Below are positions 9,161 to 17,489 of a stretch of DNA of 47,243 nucleotides, one piece after another. Location of the stretch: NCBI GenBank assembly GCA_031278975.1, contig JAITJL010000013.1:1-47243 (forward strand). Direction: 5' to 3'. The position numbers and the translations under genes are program-made. The stretch comes from Puniceicoccales bacterium. GTDB taxonomy: Bacteria; Verrucomicrobiota; Verrucomicrobiia; Opitutales; UBA9783. The notes beneath the pieces are model-generated. The model saw only the letters and a program-made list of their open reading frames with translations, searched no databases and was not told the origin of the DNA. The number at the start of each line of letters is the position of its first letter. Position 1 is the stretch's first letter.

Positions 9161-9754
9161 ATGAACAAAAAATTATTCAAAATCGCATTAAGTGCTTTGG
9201 CAATTGAAGCCGGAAGCTTGTTTGCAGCGGATGTTGCTTCTTCCTTTAACCCGTATGTTACCGTTAAAGGTGGATTTGTAAAACCTGGAAACAGAGATAA
9301 GGTCAAATATAAAAATGGGGGTACAGGTGCCGTAGAATTCGGTGTTTCCTACGACGCATGGCGTTTGGGATTAGAAGTCTCTTACCGTCAGGCTAAAGTT
9401 AAGGAAAGTACAAATCCGTTTGTAAATACTGCTAACATTGATAAGTTCAATGCCCTGGCAGGTATCGTCAATGTCTACTACGACTATGCTTTGACCGAAG
9501 AAGTTGCTTTGTATGTTGGAGCAGGTTTGGGTGTAGCCAAGTTCGCTATTCATAACAAAACCACCAAAGTAGATACTGCTAAAACGGTGTTTGCATGGCA
9601 AGTGGTAGCCGGTTTAGGATATGATATTAACGAAAACTGGACTGTTGAAGCAGGTTACAAATTGTTTAACACGGCTAAAGTTAAAAATAATAATCAATCT
9701 GTCAAAACTCCATTCTGTCATTCACTTGAAGCAGGGTTACGTTATAACTTCTAA
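9161..9754 (+). CDS. Outer-membrane beta-barrel protein
   Basis: A 197-residue exported protein. Residues 1-22 form a Sec signal peptide (MNKKLFKIALSALAIEAGSLFA, cut before ADVASS). The mature part shows alternating amphipathic strands such as FNPYVTVKGGFV, YVGAGLGVAKFAIH, WTVEAGYKLF and the terminal HSLEAGLRYNF, whose last Phe is typical of BAM-assembled barrels. The pattern fits a small 8-stranded OmpA/OmpX-like or opacity-type porin. I chose ATG 9161 because it gives a proper signal peptide. Its own promoter and terminator suggest a single, probably well-expressed gene. Confidence 0.88.
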   Translation: MNKKLFKIALSALAIEAGSLFAADVASSFNPYVTVKGGFVKPGNRDKVKYKNGGTGAVEFGVSYDAWRLGLEVSYRQAKVKESTNPFVNTANIDKFNALAGIVNVYYDYALTEEVALYVGAGLGVAKFAIHNKTTKVDTAKTVFAWQVVAGLGYDINENWTVEAGYKLFNTAKVKNNNQSVKTPFCHSLEAGLRYNF

Positions 9755-9780
9755 TATCGGTTGTTAAACACAACAAAATT

Positions 9781-9805
9781 GGCTTGCCGCAAGGCAGGCC
9801 TTTTT
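9781..9805 (+). terminator. Rho-independent terminator after the outer-membrane protein gene
   Basis: Stem GGCTTGCC / GGCAGGCC (8 bp with one G-T pair), GCAA tetraloop, followed by five T residues. It lies 27 bases after the stop codon. Confidence 0.9.
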
Positions 9806-9906
9806 GTTGTATCACATTTTCCTTTCGGTGTACTTTTTACCAAATGATTCCCTTAATTACACACGCATGAATGTACAATCTTCAGGGGTGCGAACTCAAA
9901 GTAATG

Positions 9907-11763
9907 TTATATCTTTTGCACATGTAAACTCAAATGCTCCAAATCTTTCACCGACAAAATATGCCAGATTAAATTACCTTCTGGATCCGTTACGACGTTG
10001 TTGCAATGACTTAATTCTTGCCGGAAATACGCCACTCTGACCTCCGAGAGCTCTGACAAAAATACTTGCTTGGCCAGCAGGCAAGCGACGTCGTTTATCC
10101 AAGTTAACCGATCTTGTAATTTTCCGTAATTATCCAATTCTAGCAACAGGTTTTCCACGAACAAACTTGCTTTATTTACATCGATACATTGCGGTAGAGC
10201 ATCCAACAAAAATTGGTTTTCGTTCAAATGCCTGAGAGAACAAATTTTTTGCTCGTTTAGAAACCCTAAATTACGCTTTAATAATGCGGATTGCAAAGGG
10301 GATAACGTAAACGTATGGGGCAATAAAAGATTCTGCAAATACAATGTCCGTTGTTGTAGCTGAGACAGCGATTTTTCAAAGCAAATACGCGCATATGCGG
10401 CTTTACAGTCAAAAAAAAGTAAGTAAGTTTTGTTTTCATACAGTGCATAACGCTTCTGCCAGACGCTTAAAAATGTAAGATGTGCCAAATTACAATCTTT
10501 GACGATATTTTGTTGGATTTTTTCAATATTCCACTGTTCTTTGATATCGTCTTGTAGGGTCGTTGTCTTAACCTCGTGCTCTCTATCATCCAGTTGTAAA
10601 CTGTCTTCAACGCTTTGAAAATTACTACGTTCCCTCACGTCTTCTGTTGCCTCTTTTCCGCCGTATACCCACTGCGAGGGTGTTGGGCCTAGAAAAGGCT
10701 TATCCATGGCGGTCGTGTTGCATATCCCTTGCGCCTCCTGTTTCTGCGGAATAATGGATAAACTTTCTACAGTTTTTACATGTGTCTGCAATGCCGTTGA
10801 TAAGGCTTCAAGTACGTATTGCCGTAAAATTTGTTCATTTTTAAAGCGTACTTCTCGTTTTGCTGGATGTACATTAATGTCCACATCCGATTCTGGCAGA
10901 CGAATAAATAGAAAAACTGCAGGATAAGTTTTGGGAGGTAAATAAGTTCGATAGCATTCGCGAATAATGCCCAACAAGCATAGACTCGCAATCGGTCTCT
11001 TATTTAAAAAGATGTACACTTCTTGTGCTCCCGCATAGCCATAACCCGGAGGGCAAATTAACCCCGAAATGGAGACTGCATGTTTATCAAATTTGAGAGG
11101 GATCCAATGCTTGCACGAACGACGAGGCCAAATTTCATCGACGCGCTCCTCTAGGGAGACGCATGTTGGGGATGAAAAAATTTGTCGAAAATCTTCGGTG
11201 AGTGTAAAATGCACATTTGGGTAAGCTAAGGCATACAGTCGAACGCCATTGATGATGTGAGCACTCTCTGTGGATTCTGATTTCAGAAACTTACGTCGAA
11301 CCGGTATATTAAAAAATAATTGTTCCACCGTAAAGGTGCTTCCTCGCGTACGCGTGCAAAGATTCTTTGAACGTATTTCTCCACCTATCAATTCTATTTC
11401 TGTCCCCACGAGATGATCGTTATCGCAAGTCCGCAAAGTTGTTTTCGAAATACTGGCAATCGAAGGTAAGGCTTCCCCTCTAAAACCAAAAGAGTGCAAT
11501 GCGTATAAATCCTCCAACCGTTTCAATTTACTGGTTGCGTGCCGTGTAAAACATAAATGCGCATCTTGCTCGTCCATCCCTTTACCGTCATCGCTCACAC
11601 AAATGTACGAGCTTCCTCCCTTACGAAATTGAATATCAATTGTTTTTGCATCGGCATCTAAACTGTTCTCTAACAATTCCTTCACCACGTTTGCGGGCCT
11701 TTCAATCACTTCTCCCGCCGCAATTTGATTTGCAATTTGCTCTGGCAACACATGAATATTCAT
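9907..11763 (-). CDS. mutL: DNA mismatch repair protein MutL, endonuclease motif missing
   Basis: A 618-residue MutL. The GHKL ATPase domain is intact: IANQIAAGEVIERPANVVKE, the DDGKGMD loop, TRHATSK and GFRGEALPSIASIS, followed by the VHPAKREVRF segment near residue 310. It couples MutS mismatch recognition to strand removal. The C-terminal dimerisation domain is diverged: the place where most bacterial MutLs have DQHAxxERI reads DCKAAYARI (Asp about 452), and no clear C-terminal CPHGRP box is present. So metal-dependent nicking looks lost, as in MutH-type systems, although no mutH or mutS is in the window. It is a single gene, convergent with the barrel gene. Confidence 0.95.
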   Translation of the reverse strand: MNIHVLPEQIANQIAAGEVIERPANVVKELLENSLDADAKTIDIQFRKGGSSYICVSDDGKGMDEQDAHLCFTRHATSKLKRLEDLYALHSFGFRGEALPSIASISKTTLRTCDNDHLVGTEIELIGGEIRSKNLCTRTRGSTFTVEQLFFNIPVRRKFLKSESTESAHIINGVRLYALAYPNVHFTLTEDFRQIFSSPTCVSLEERVDEIWPRRSCKHWIPLKFDKHAVSISGLICPPGYGYAGAQEVYIFLNKRPIASLCLLGIIRECYRTYLPPKTYPAVFLFIRLPESDVDINVHPAKREVRFKNEQILRQYVLEALSTALQTHVKTVESLSIIPQKQEAQGICNTTAMDKPFLGPTPSQWVYGGKEATEDVRERSNFQSVEDSLQLDDREHEVKTTTLQDDIKEQWNIEKIQQNIVKDCNLAHLTFLSVWQKRYALYENKTYLLFFDCKAAYARICFEKSLSQLQQRTLYLQNLLLPHTFTLSPLQSALLKRNLGFLNEQKICSLRHLNENQFLLDALPQCIDVNKASLFVENLLLELDNYGKLQDRLTWINDVACLLAKQVFLSELSEVRVAYFRQELSHCNNVVTDPEGNLIWHILSVKDLEHLSLHVQKI

Positions 11764-11948
11764 TGCCCCCTTCTAATAAATATTTTTTCCCATGACAATG
11801 TTTTATGGATTTATTTGAAAGAACTTCAGAAATGAGGATGACGTTTGTAATCAAATTGTGCCGCAGCTGCTAAGGTTACCACAAATACATTAAAAAATTT
11901 CCCACAAAAACATTGTCGGTATATAAGAATACGACTAAAAACAAACCC

Positions 11949-13244
11949 ATGAAAAAGTTCTACCATCACTGGGGTGTTTTGGGTGCGTTGCTTGTTAGCA
12001 TTTTCGTAGTCATTAGCTTACGCATGTTGAACTTAGAAGATTCCGTCTTGACATGTCAGTTCATAGGATTGTGTGAGCTTGTTGGGAAACTGTTTATGAA
12101 TGCACTCAAGATGTTGGTCGTTCCACTCATAACTTCGTCCCTTATTTGCGGTATTATGAGTTTTGGTTCTCAGTCAGAATTTCGGCGATTGGGGCTCAAA
12201 ACTTTTCTATTTTATTTCCTCACATGTTTTGTGGCTGTCATCCTAGGCCTATGGGTTACGAACGTATTAAAACCGGGGCTTACGCATCCGGACTTGGCTG
12301 CAAAAATCTTAGGACAAGCCAACGTATTTCCCAACGATTTTGTGGGCATCAATAAAATTGAAACGGCTAAATTTTCAAACTTTGTTCTGCGACTGCTCCC
12401 GCAAAACATTCTATCGGCCGCAACGGACAATACGCAAATTTTAGGGCTCATTGTTTTCAGCTTATTGTTTGGATTTTTCATTGGACATCTACCCGACAAT
12501 TTGAGGAAAGTTCAATGGAAATTATGGGAAGGTATACAGCAAATCGTCCGCAACATCACACGCATCGTTATAGCCTTCGCCCCCATAGGTGTCTTTGGCC
12601 TCGTTACACCTATTTTTCTCAATACCGGCATTGAACTTATCAAACCGTTATTATGGTTCGTTGCAACCATCCTCTGCGGTTTTGCGTTTTATTATTTTGT
12701 ATTTTTATTTCTGTTACTGAAATTTGTTGGAAAGATAAAACCTTGGGCTCATTATAAAGCCATGATACCGGTTACTTTAATGGCTTTTTCAACAGCTTCT
12801 TCTGCAGCTGTCCTCCCATTCGCGCTCGAACGCGTGGAAAATGTTGCCAAAGTTTCTCAAAAGACGGCAAGATTTACGCTTCCATTGGGTATCACCATCA
12901 ATATGAGCGGTACCGCTTTGTACGAATGCGTTGTTGTTTTATTCATCGCGCAGTTGTACCAAGTCGCTTGGGGGATCCAATTCGATATATTTGATCAACT
13001 GACCGTAGTGCTAATGTCGCTTCTAACTTCTGTAGGCGTGGCGGGGATCCCCGCTTCTGGACTCATTGCCATCACGATGATTTTAAGTTCCGTTGGACTT
13101 CCCGTGGAATCCGTTAGCGTCATTTGGGTCGTTGAACGCCTCTTGGATATGTTTCGAACGGCCATCAATGTTTTTAATGACACTTGTGGTACCATCATCA
13201 TTGCACGCAGTGAAGGAGAAAGCACAGCTTACCCCGAATGTTAG
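11949..13244 (+). CDS. Dicarboxylate/amino-acid:cation symporter (DAACS family)
   Basis: An inner-membrane secondary transporter of about 431 residues with eight expected helices and two re-entrant loops. Family signatures are the Ser-rich loop STASSAAVLPFALE, PLGITINMSGTALYE, the GVAGIPASG loop and the final DMFRTAINVFNDTCG (Asp/Arg/Asn substrate-binding residues). Family members such as GltP, GltT and DctA import glutamate, aspartate or C4-dicarboxylates with Na+ or H+. Import of host amino acids or dicarboxylates would suit a host-dependent cell. I prefer ATG 11949; a TTG at 11913 in frame would add 12 residues. Confidence 0.93.
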   Translation: MKKFYHHWGVLGALLVSIFVVISLRMLNLEDSVLTCQFIGLCELVGKLFMNALKMLVVPLITSSLICGIMSFGSQSEFRRLGLKTFLFYFLTCFVAVILGLWVTNVLKPGLTHPDLAAKILGQANVFPNDFVGINKIETAKFSNFVLRLLPQNILSAATDNTQILGLIVFSLLFGFFIGHLPDNLRKVQWKLWEGIQQIVRNITRIVIAFAPIGVFGLVTPIFLNTGIELIKPLLWFVATILCGFAFYYFVFLFLLLKFVGKIKPWAHYKAMIPVTLMAFSTASSAAVLPFALERVENVAKVSQKTARFTLPLGITINMSGTALYECVVVLFIAQLYQVAWGIQFDIFDQLTVVLMSLLTSVGVAGIPASGLIAITMILSSVGLPVESVSVIWVVERLLDMFRTAINVFNDTCGTIIIARSEGESTAYPEC

Positions 13245-14148
13245 ACATCCATTGCAATCCAAATTGCAATCATTCGTTGGGCATTTAAGTTTAGAAAAAG
13301 GACTTTCTAAAAATACGTTACAATCCTACGCTTACGATTTGCAACATTTCATAAAAACTTTACCTGAAACGGTCTGCAACTTTAATCAAATTGACAAAAC
13401 TATTATCGACGGTTGGCTGTCGGATTTGTTATACTTAAAAGCAAGCTCACGGGCCAGAAAAATTACGAGCGTTCGTCAATTTTTCGAATATCTTATCAAA
13501 ATACATGATTTAGAACAAAATCCTCTGCAACATGTGGTAAATCCTTTCCTAAAGCGCTTGTTACCGGATACATTGTCCGTGGATGAAATCGAAACTCTGC
13601 AGGGAAGTATGGTATTATCATATCCGCAGGGATTACGCGACCGAGCCATGATTTCTGTAATGTATGCGTGTGGATTGCGCGTATCGGAGTTGTGCAATTT
13701 GGTCCTGCAAAATTTATTTTTGGATGAAAATTTTATTAAAGTTTACGGAAAAGGAAGCAAAGAGCGACTGGTTCCCATAGGTACCGTCGCAAAAACGCAC
13801 TTGCAACAGTATCTCGTTTATGGGCGCCCAAAGCTTCAGAAATCAAAAACAGGTAATGCTGTTTTCATTAGTCAAAATGGGCGCCCCCTATCGCGCAAGA
13901 CATTTTGGCTACATTTGAAACGATATGCCAAAAATGTAAAATGCCAAAAAAACGTAAAACCTCATCTGCTACGCCACTCTTTTGCTACGCATCTACTTAT
14001 CCACGGAGCCGATTTACGCAGCATTCAAACTATGTTAGGCCACAGTGACATTTCTACTACACAATTGTATACGCAATTAAATCCAATCCATCTGCAAGAA
14101 GCTTACAAAAAACACCACCCGCGGGCCTTTGAAGATACTCCTCTTTAA
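13210..14148 (+). CDS. xerD: Site-specific tyrosine recombinase XerC/XerD
   Basis: A tyrosine recombinase of about 312 residues that, in this family, resolves chromosome dimers at dif. The N-terminal SAM-like domain (LSLEKGLSKNTLQSYAYDLQ) is followed by a catalytic domain with all expected residues: Arg in YACGLRVSELC, Lys in GKGSKERLV, HLLRHSFATH, LGHSDISTTQLY with the nucleophile Tyr. The frame stays open far back into the symporter gene, but alignment to the family length points to GTG 13210, overlapping the symporter end by 35 bases; the exact start is uncertain. XerD is favoured over XerC from the overall sequence, weakly. No integron or phage genes adjoin it. Confidence 0.88.
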   Translation: MKEKAQLTPNVRHPLQSKLQSFVGHLSLEKGLSKNTLQSYAYDLQHFIKTLPETVCNFNQIDKTIIDGWLSDLLYLKASSRARKITSVRQFFEYLIKIHDLEQNPLQHVVNPFLKRLLPDTLSVDEIETLQGSMVLSYPQGLRDRAMISVMYACGLRVSELCNLVLQNLFLDENFIKVYGKGSKERLVPIGTVAKTHLQQYLVYGRPKLQKSKTGNAVFISQNGRPLSRKTFWLHLKRYAKNVKCQKNVKPHLLRHSFATHLLIHGADLRSIQTMLGHSDISTTQLYTQLNPIHLQEAYKKHHPRAFEDTPL

Positions 14149-14345
14149 TGCAAAAACGAGTGTGTAAAAGTACTATGCAATCGGGTAACATCTAAGCGAG
14201 TAGATAATTTGACTTCATGTATTATAACCCACTTCTGACAGTCAACTTTCCTAAATTTTATCCGTAAATTACTTTGCTTTACATTAGACAACGAATTTTT
14301 TCAAAAGGATGGCAAAAAATTCTGCATATTCAAAACATCTTGAAT

Positions 14346-14987
14346 TTAAACCTTTTCAAAAGATAATCCTTGAAAAAAGCTAGCTCCAACAACTAAAGCT
14401 CTTGCGCCGTAATCGAAACTTTGGGCAGCCGTTTCTGAGTTGATGCCGCCATCCATACAAAGCATTACATTTGGGTATCTCATCTTCAACATTTTTACTT
14501 TCGGTAAGACAGAAGTAATAAATTCTTGACCACTAAAGCCTGGATGTACGCTCATGATAAGCACGCGGTCAATAGCCCAATCTTCCAAATAGGGAAACAA
14601 AACATCCACGTTCGTTTCAGGATTGATGGCCAATCCGGTTAAACAAGCAGCATCCCTCAATCGTTTTAATGAACGGGTTACAATTCTTTTACTTAATTCC
14701 GCATGTAATATAATTCTACCCGCTCCAGCCTCTAAAAATGGATCGATGAAATCATCCGGCCGTGCGAGCATCAAATGGACATCCAAAAATAGTGAAGAAT
14801 AAACCTCATGCATACTCTCTGCGATTTGAGGCCCAAAACTAATATTGGGAACAAAATGACCATCCATGATGTCGAGATGAATCTGTTTTATCTCCGATCG
14901 AACTACTTTTTCAACCGCGTTACGCAAGTCCAATGGATTTGCCGCTAAAATTGAAGGCAACCATTCAACTGCAAGGGATTTAAGCAT
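14346..14987 (-). CDS. rpe: Ribulose-phosphate 3-epimerase
   Basis: A 213-residue TIM-barrel epimerase that interconverts ribulose-5-phosphate and xylulose-5-phosphate in the pentose phosphate pathway. Motifs: LPSILAAN at the start, HLDIMDGHFVPNISFGP (metal ligands His and Asp), FLDVHLMLARPDDFID, SVHPGFSGQEF and CMDGGINSETA. Its ATG overlaps the end of the upstream LptE-like gene by 8 bases (ATGCTTAA), indicating translational coupling. Confidence 0.97.
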   Translation of the reverse strand: MLKSLAVEWLPSILAANPLDLRNAVEKVVRSEIKQIHLDIMDGHFVPNISFGPQIAESMHEVYSSLFLDVHLMLARPDDFIDPFLEAGAGRIILHAELSKRIVTRSLKRLRDAACLTGLAINPETNVDVLFPYLEDWAIDRVLIMSVHPGFSGQEFITSVLPKVKMLKMRYPNVMLCMDGGINSETAAQSFDYGARALVVGASFFQGLSFEKV

Positions 14988-15531
14988 CTATATTCTCGAT
15001 CAACAATACAATCTTTTTGGCAACTTCGCGAGTTAATTGTGGCAAGCGTTGGTACTCAATGCATTGGGCGTAGTCGTTGGCAGAAATACTCAAAGAATAA
15101 TTTACGGATTGGTCTTTAAAAAGATAATGACCTTGCCTTGTGTCTTTTAATGAACACAATACCGTCAAATTAAGCGAAAGTGTTTTCGCACTGTCGGGAT
15201 CCGATTCGTAAACGGCTCCAATAGATCGCCCATATTGAACAATCGTCATTTCTAGAACTACATCCGCCTCGCCTTTCCTCCGCAATTTTAGATAACCATT
15301 ACGTAAAATTTCTTCGCGTACCTGACGCGTTAACGTACTTTGAGCCTGCGACACAAAGGCTTTATTGATTGCTGGAGCTACATAAATTGTCTTAAATGAA
15401 GCATGATTGACCGGAAAACCTAAATGGTAACGTGAACACCCCGTCATGGACAAGAGGATGCCTATAAAACTTAAAGTACAAACATTCTTAAAATGCAGGA
15501 ACCCTACCTTCGTTAACTTTTCACTTGCCAT
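14980..15531 (-). CDS. lptE: LPS-assembly lipoprotein LptE-like
   Basis: A 183-residue lipoprotein. The signal peptide ends in a lipobox (LSMTGC, Cys 32), followed by SRYHLGF and a strand-rich domain with TIYVAPAINKAFVSQAQSTL and VREEILRNGYLKL, the pattern of LptE and related DUF4136-like proteins. LptE plugs the LptD barrel that inserts lipopolysaccharide in the outer membrane. I took the ATG at 15531, since it gives a normal signal peptide; an upstream in-frame ATG at 15567 would add 12 residues. It is translationally coupled to rpe, although the functions are unrelated. Confidence 0.78.
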   Translation of the reverse strand: MASEKLTKVGFLHFKNVCTLSFIGILLSMTGCSRYHLGFPVNHASFKTIYVAPAINKAFVSQAQSTLTRQVREEILRNGYLKLRRKGEADVVLEMTIVQYGRSIGAVYESDPDSAKTLSLNLTVLCSLKDTRQGHYLFKDQSVNYSLSISANDYAQCIEYQRLPQLTREVAKKIVLLIENIDA

Positions 15532-15603
15532 CTTTCTGAAAACTTGTACTCTTTTATACAAAGGCATGCAATAAAAAAGATTGGATAAAAGTTGGAGTAA
15601 AAG

Positions 15604-15948
15604 ATGGAAGTCGGACTCAATAAATTGGAAGGTATTATGATTTTAACGCTTAAGGGTCGTTCTGATGCTTCGAACACATCAAAAATGGAAGCTATTTGTG
15701 AAAAACTGATCGCAAGCCAAGAAAAAAATATCTTAATTGACTGCACGCAATTGGATTACATTAGTAGTGCGGGACTACGCGTTCTTCTCAAAATGGCCAA
15801 ACAAATCAAAAAAGATTTTGGGAAGATTGTTGTTGCCCATATGAACGAATACGTACGACAAATATTTCAGATTTCCGGATTTATAGAACTGTTTCCAGCT
15901 TACGATAGCGTTGTAGAAGGACTCAGTTGCTTTCATCCCAAGAAATAA
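15604..15948 (+). CDS. STAS-domain anti-sigma factor antagonist
   Basis: A 114-residue stand-alone STAS domain of the SpoIIAA/RsbV type. The core ILTLKGRSDASNTSKME and the phosphorylation loop DYISSAGLRVLL (Ser in SSAGLR) are both present. Such proteins bind anti-sigma kinases and are switched off by Ser phosphorylation, controlling an alternative sigma factor or, in chlamydia-like bacteria, wider regulation. No kinase, phosphatase or sigma factor gene is adjacent. A GGAG motif seven bases before the ATG gives this gene one of the clearer ribosome-binding sites in the window. Confidence 0.9.
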   Translation: MEVGLNKLEGIMILTLKGRSDASNTSKMEAICEKLIASQEKNILIDCTQLDYISSAGLRVLLKMAKQIKKDFGKIVVAHMNEYVRQIFQISGFIELFPAYDSVVEGLSCFHPKK

Positions 15949-16538
15949 TTCCCAAAGAAATTTCAAAAAGTAAGTCTAGTTAAAGCAAACCGACTATTAA
16001 GATGGAGTTCATATTCTTTTTCCAGCCCATGAGACCGATAAATTGGTTTCTGCCTTAAACACATGACAACACCCTAAGTATTTTTTAGGGTCAGACACTA
16101 CCCAGAGGACTCATCTGAAAACTGTTTTTTCTCAAGGATATTTATTTTTCAGGACCTTTTCCAAAATGTAGGTTGAAAGAATTTTGTCTTCTCATTTCCC
16201 CACAAAAGGTAATACGGCTTACACGGTTACGTTCGGATTACCTTAAATCTAATTATGAGACTGCTCACCTTTTTCAATTTTACGGCAAAACCTTCTTATA
16301 TTCATGTACTTTACAACCCACTACCAACCAACCAAGACACTGGAAGAACGCTCCCGATTTAATTTAGTACGGTGTACAACTTAAACGATAGATCAACTAA
16401 AAAGTTCGAAAAGTCAAATGAAAATATATGATACAGTTCTCATATTTTCCAAACTAACTATTTATACTTATATACAACTTACTTCCAAAAAGTGTACTTG
16501 CCTTAAAAGATTTTAGCAAATAAAATAAAAAAGTCATT
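15949..16538. other. 590-base intergenic region upstream of the type III effector unit
   Basis: No convincing gene. A 7-bp inverted repeat ACCCTAA ... TTAGGGT occurs at 16071-16091, without a T-run. A frame at 16173-16367 is open but has no protein-like features. The last 40 bases hold the promoter described at 16498. Confidence 0.4.
16498..16526 (+). promoter_or_regulatory. Putative promoter of the effector/chaperone unit
   Basis: TTGCCT at 16498-16503, a 17-base spacer, and TAAAAT at 16521-16526 (5/6 match to TATAAT). The start codon is only 12 bases past the -10 box, so the message would be nearly leaderless. No Shine-Dalgarno sequence precedes the ATG. Confidence 0.45.
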
Positions 16539-17021
16539 ATGTTTACAGTATGTGAGTTCAATTACGGTAATATGGAAACTTTATCGTGCGTTTGCGATGA
16601 AACAAGTAATAAATGCTGGGTACAGCATCATGAAAAACTGTACGATAATTTCGCTGCATTGATTAAACAGGTTCAGGACCTCTTAAAACCTGAAAATTTG
16701 CCCATTTATTACCAAGTCATCAACTTCATTCACACCGGCGTTTCATTTAGCTGCATTCAGGATATCGAATCTTACAAATCAAGTTATGCGGATTGGATGA
16801 AAACGGTAGGAACCGAACAAGTTCATCCGTGTGCCAACTTTGGCCCATTCGATTTATCCGAAATACAGTCCCCCTACATCTCAGCAGATAAACTCATTTT
16901 CTACGTACAAGATAATTATACCAAAGTGCCATACCGTGTAGAATCCCAATATCCTCTTTGTGATCCCAAAGGTGAGATTTTTTACAACTTATTACCCTAC
17001 TTAAAAACTTCCGATGAATGA
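16539..17021 (+). CDS. Unknown 160-aa protein, first gene of the type III effector unit
   Basis: A complete frame, ATG 16539 to TGA 17021. The product is soluble and acidic, has ten Cys, and shows no signal peptide or membrane helix. Segments such as HEKLYDNFAALIKQVQDLL look helical and the C-terminal half strand-rich. I do not recognise it. Its last 8 bases overlap the start of the CesT-like chaperone, and that gene is followed by the large effector, so a role in the same secretion event is likely: a second chaperone, a co-effector, or a regulator. This is inference from position only. Confidence 0.7.
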   Translation: MFTVCEFNYGNMETLSCVCDETSNKCWVQHHEKLYDNFAALIKQVQDLLKPENLPIYYQVINFIHTGVSFSCIQDIESYKSSYADWMKTVGTEQVHPCANFGPFDLSEIQSPYISADKLIFYVQDNYTKVPYRVESQYPLCDPKGEIFYNLLPYLKTSDE

Positions 17022-17484
17022 TTTGCTAAAAGATTTTTTAACTTCCCTCAATATGTCGCAGGACGAAATTGCCGAGAATTTGGCAAGCAATGCATTTCAA
17101 ATTCAGCTCGACAATGGCTGTTGCATTGCTTTGGAGATTGACGTAAAAACGGGTGACATCATTTTCTCAAGCAAATTAGCCGTTATAAAAGAGCCTTACA
17201 TAACTCGGATAGCATTATTGTTACTGCAGGCAAATCTTTTTTGGGTGGGGACCAATGGAGGTACACTGGGTTTTGACAAGGGTACCTCAACGGCATCACT
17301 GTTGGACCGTGTACCTGCCAATGTCGATCTACAAACTTTTGAAACGCGATTAACCACTTTCTTGGAAACCGCAATAAGTTGGTCAACGGCACTCGAACAA
17401 CTGCAACAAGATGAACTCTCGGCAAGTGTAGTCAATACTGCCAATTTGGACCTAATTTCCACAACGCTGCAAAACTTAATCTGA
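17014..17484 (+). CDS. CesT-like type III secretion chaperone
   Basis: A 156-residue acidic protein with the fold pattern of class I type III chaperones (CesT/SycE). Strand-rich GCCIALEIDVKTGDIIFSSKLA is followed by a helix ending LLLLQANLFWVGTNGGTLGFDK and LLDRVPANVDLQTFETRLTTFLETAISW; the ANLF...G...TLG...D block is characteristic of the family. Such chaperones dimerise and hold the N-terminal part of one effector partly unfolded for export. It overlaps the upstream gene by 8 bases and ends five bases before the 988-residue protein, which is therefore its likely client. Confidence 0.85.
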   Translation: MNDLLKDFLTSLNMSQDEIAENLASNAFQIQLDNGCCIALEIDVKTGDIIFSSKLAVIKEPYITRIALLLLQANLFWVGTNGGTLGFDKGTSTASLLDRVPANVDLQTFETRLTTFLETAISWSTALEQLQQDELSASVVNTANLDLISTTLQNLI

Positions 17485-17489
17485 CTTTT

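Noticed and set aside
9804..10040. 78-codon frame after the outer-membrane protein gene
   Set aside because: Starts inside the terminator region and runs antisense into the mutL 3' end; no independent support.
13093..13209. Upstream extension of the XerC/D reading frame inside the symporter gene
   Set aside because: The extra 39 codons lie in another frame of the well-conserved symporter and do not resemble recombinase sequence; family length favours the GTG at 13210.
13210..14148. Recombinase as integrase of a prophage or genomic island
   Set aside because: Sequence and length fit housekeeping XerC/D, and no phage or island genes adjoin it.
16173..16367. 64-codon frame in the intergenic region before the effector unit
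   Set aside because: Begins with TTG, has no protein-like pattern and no supporting signals.
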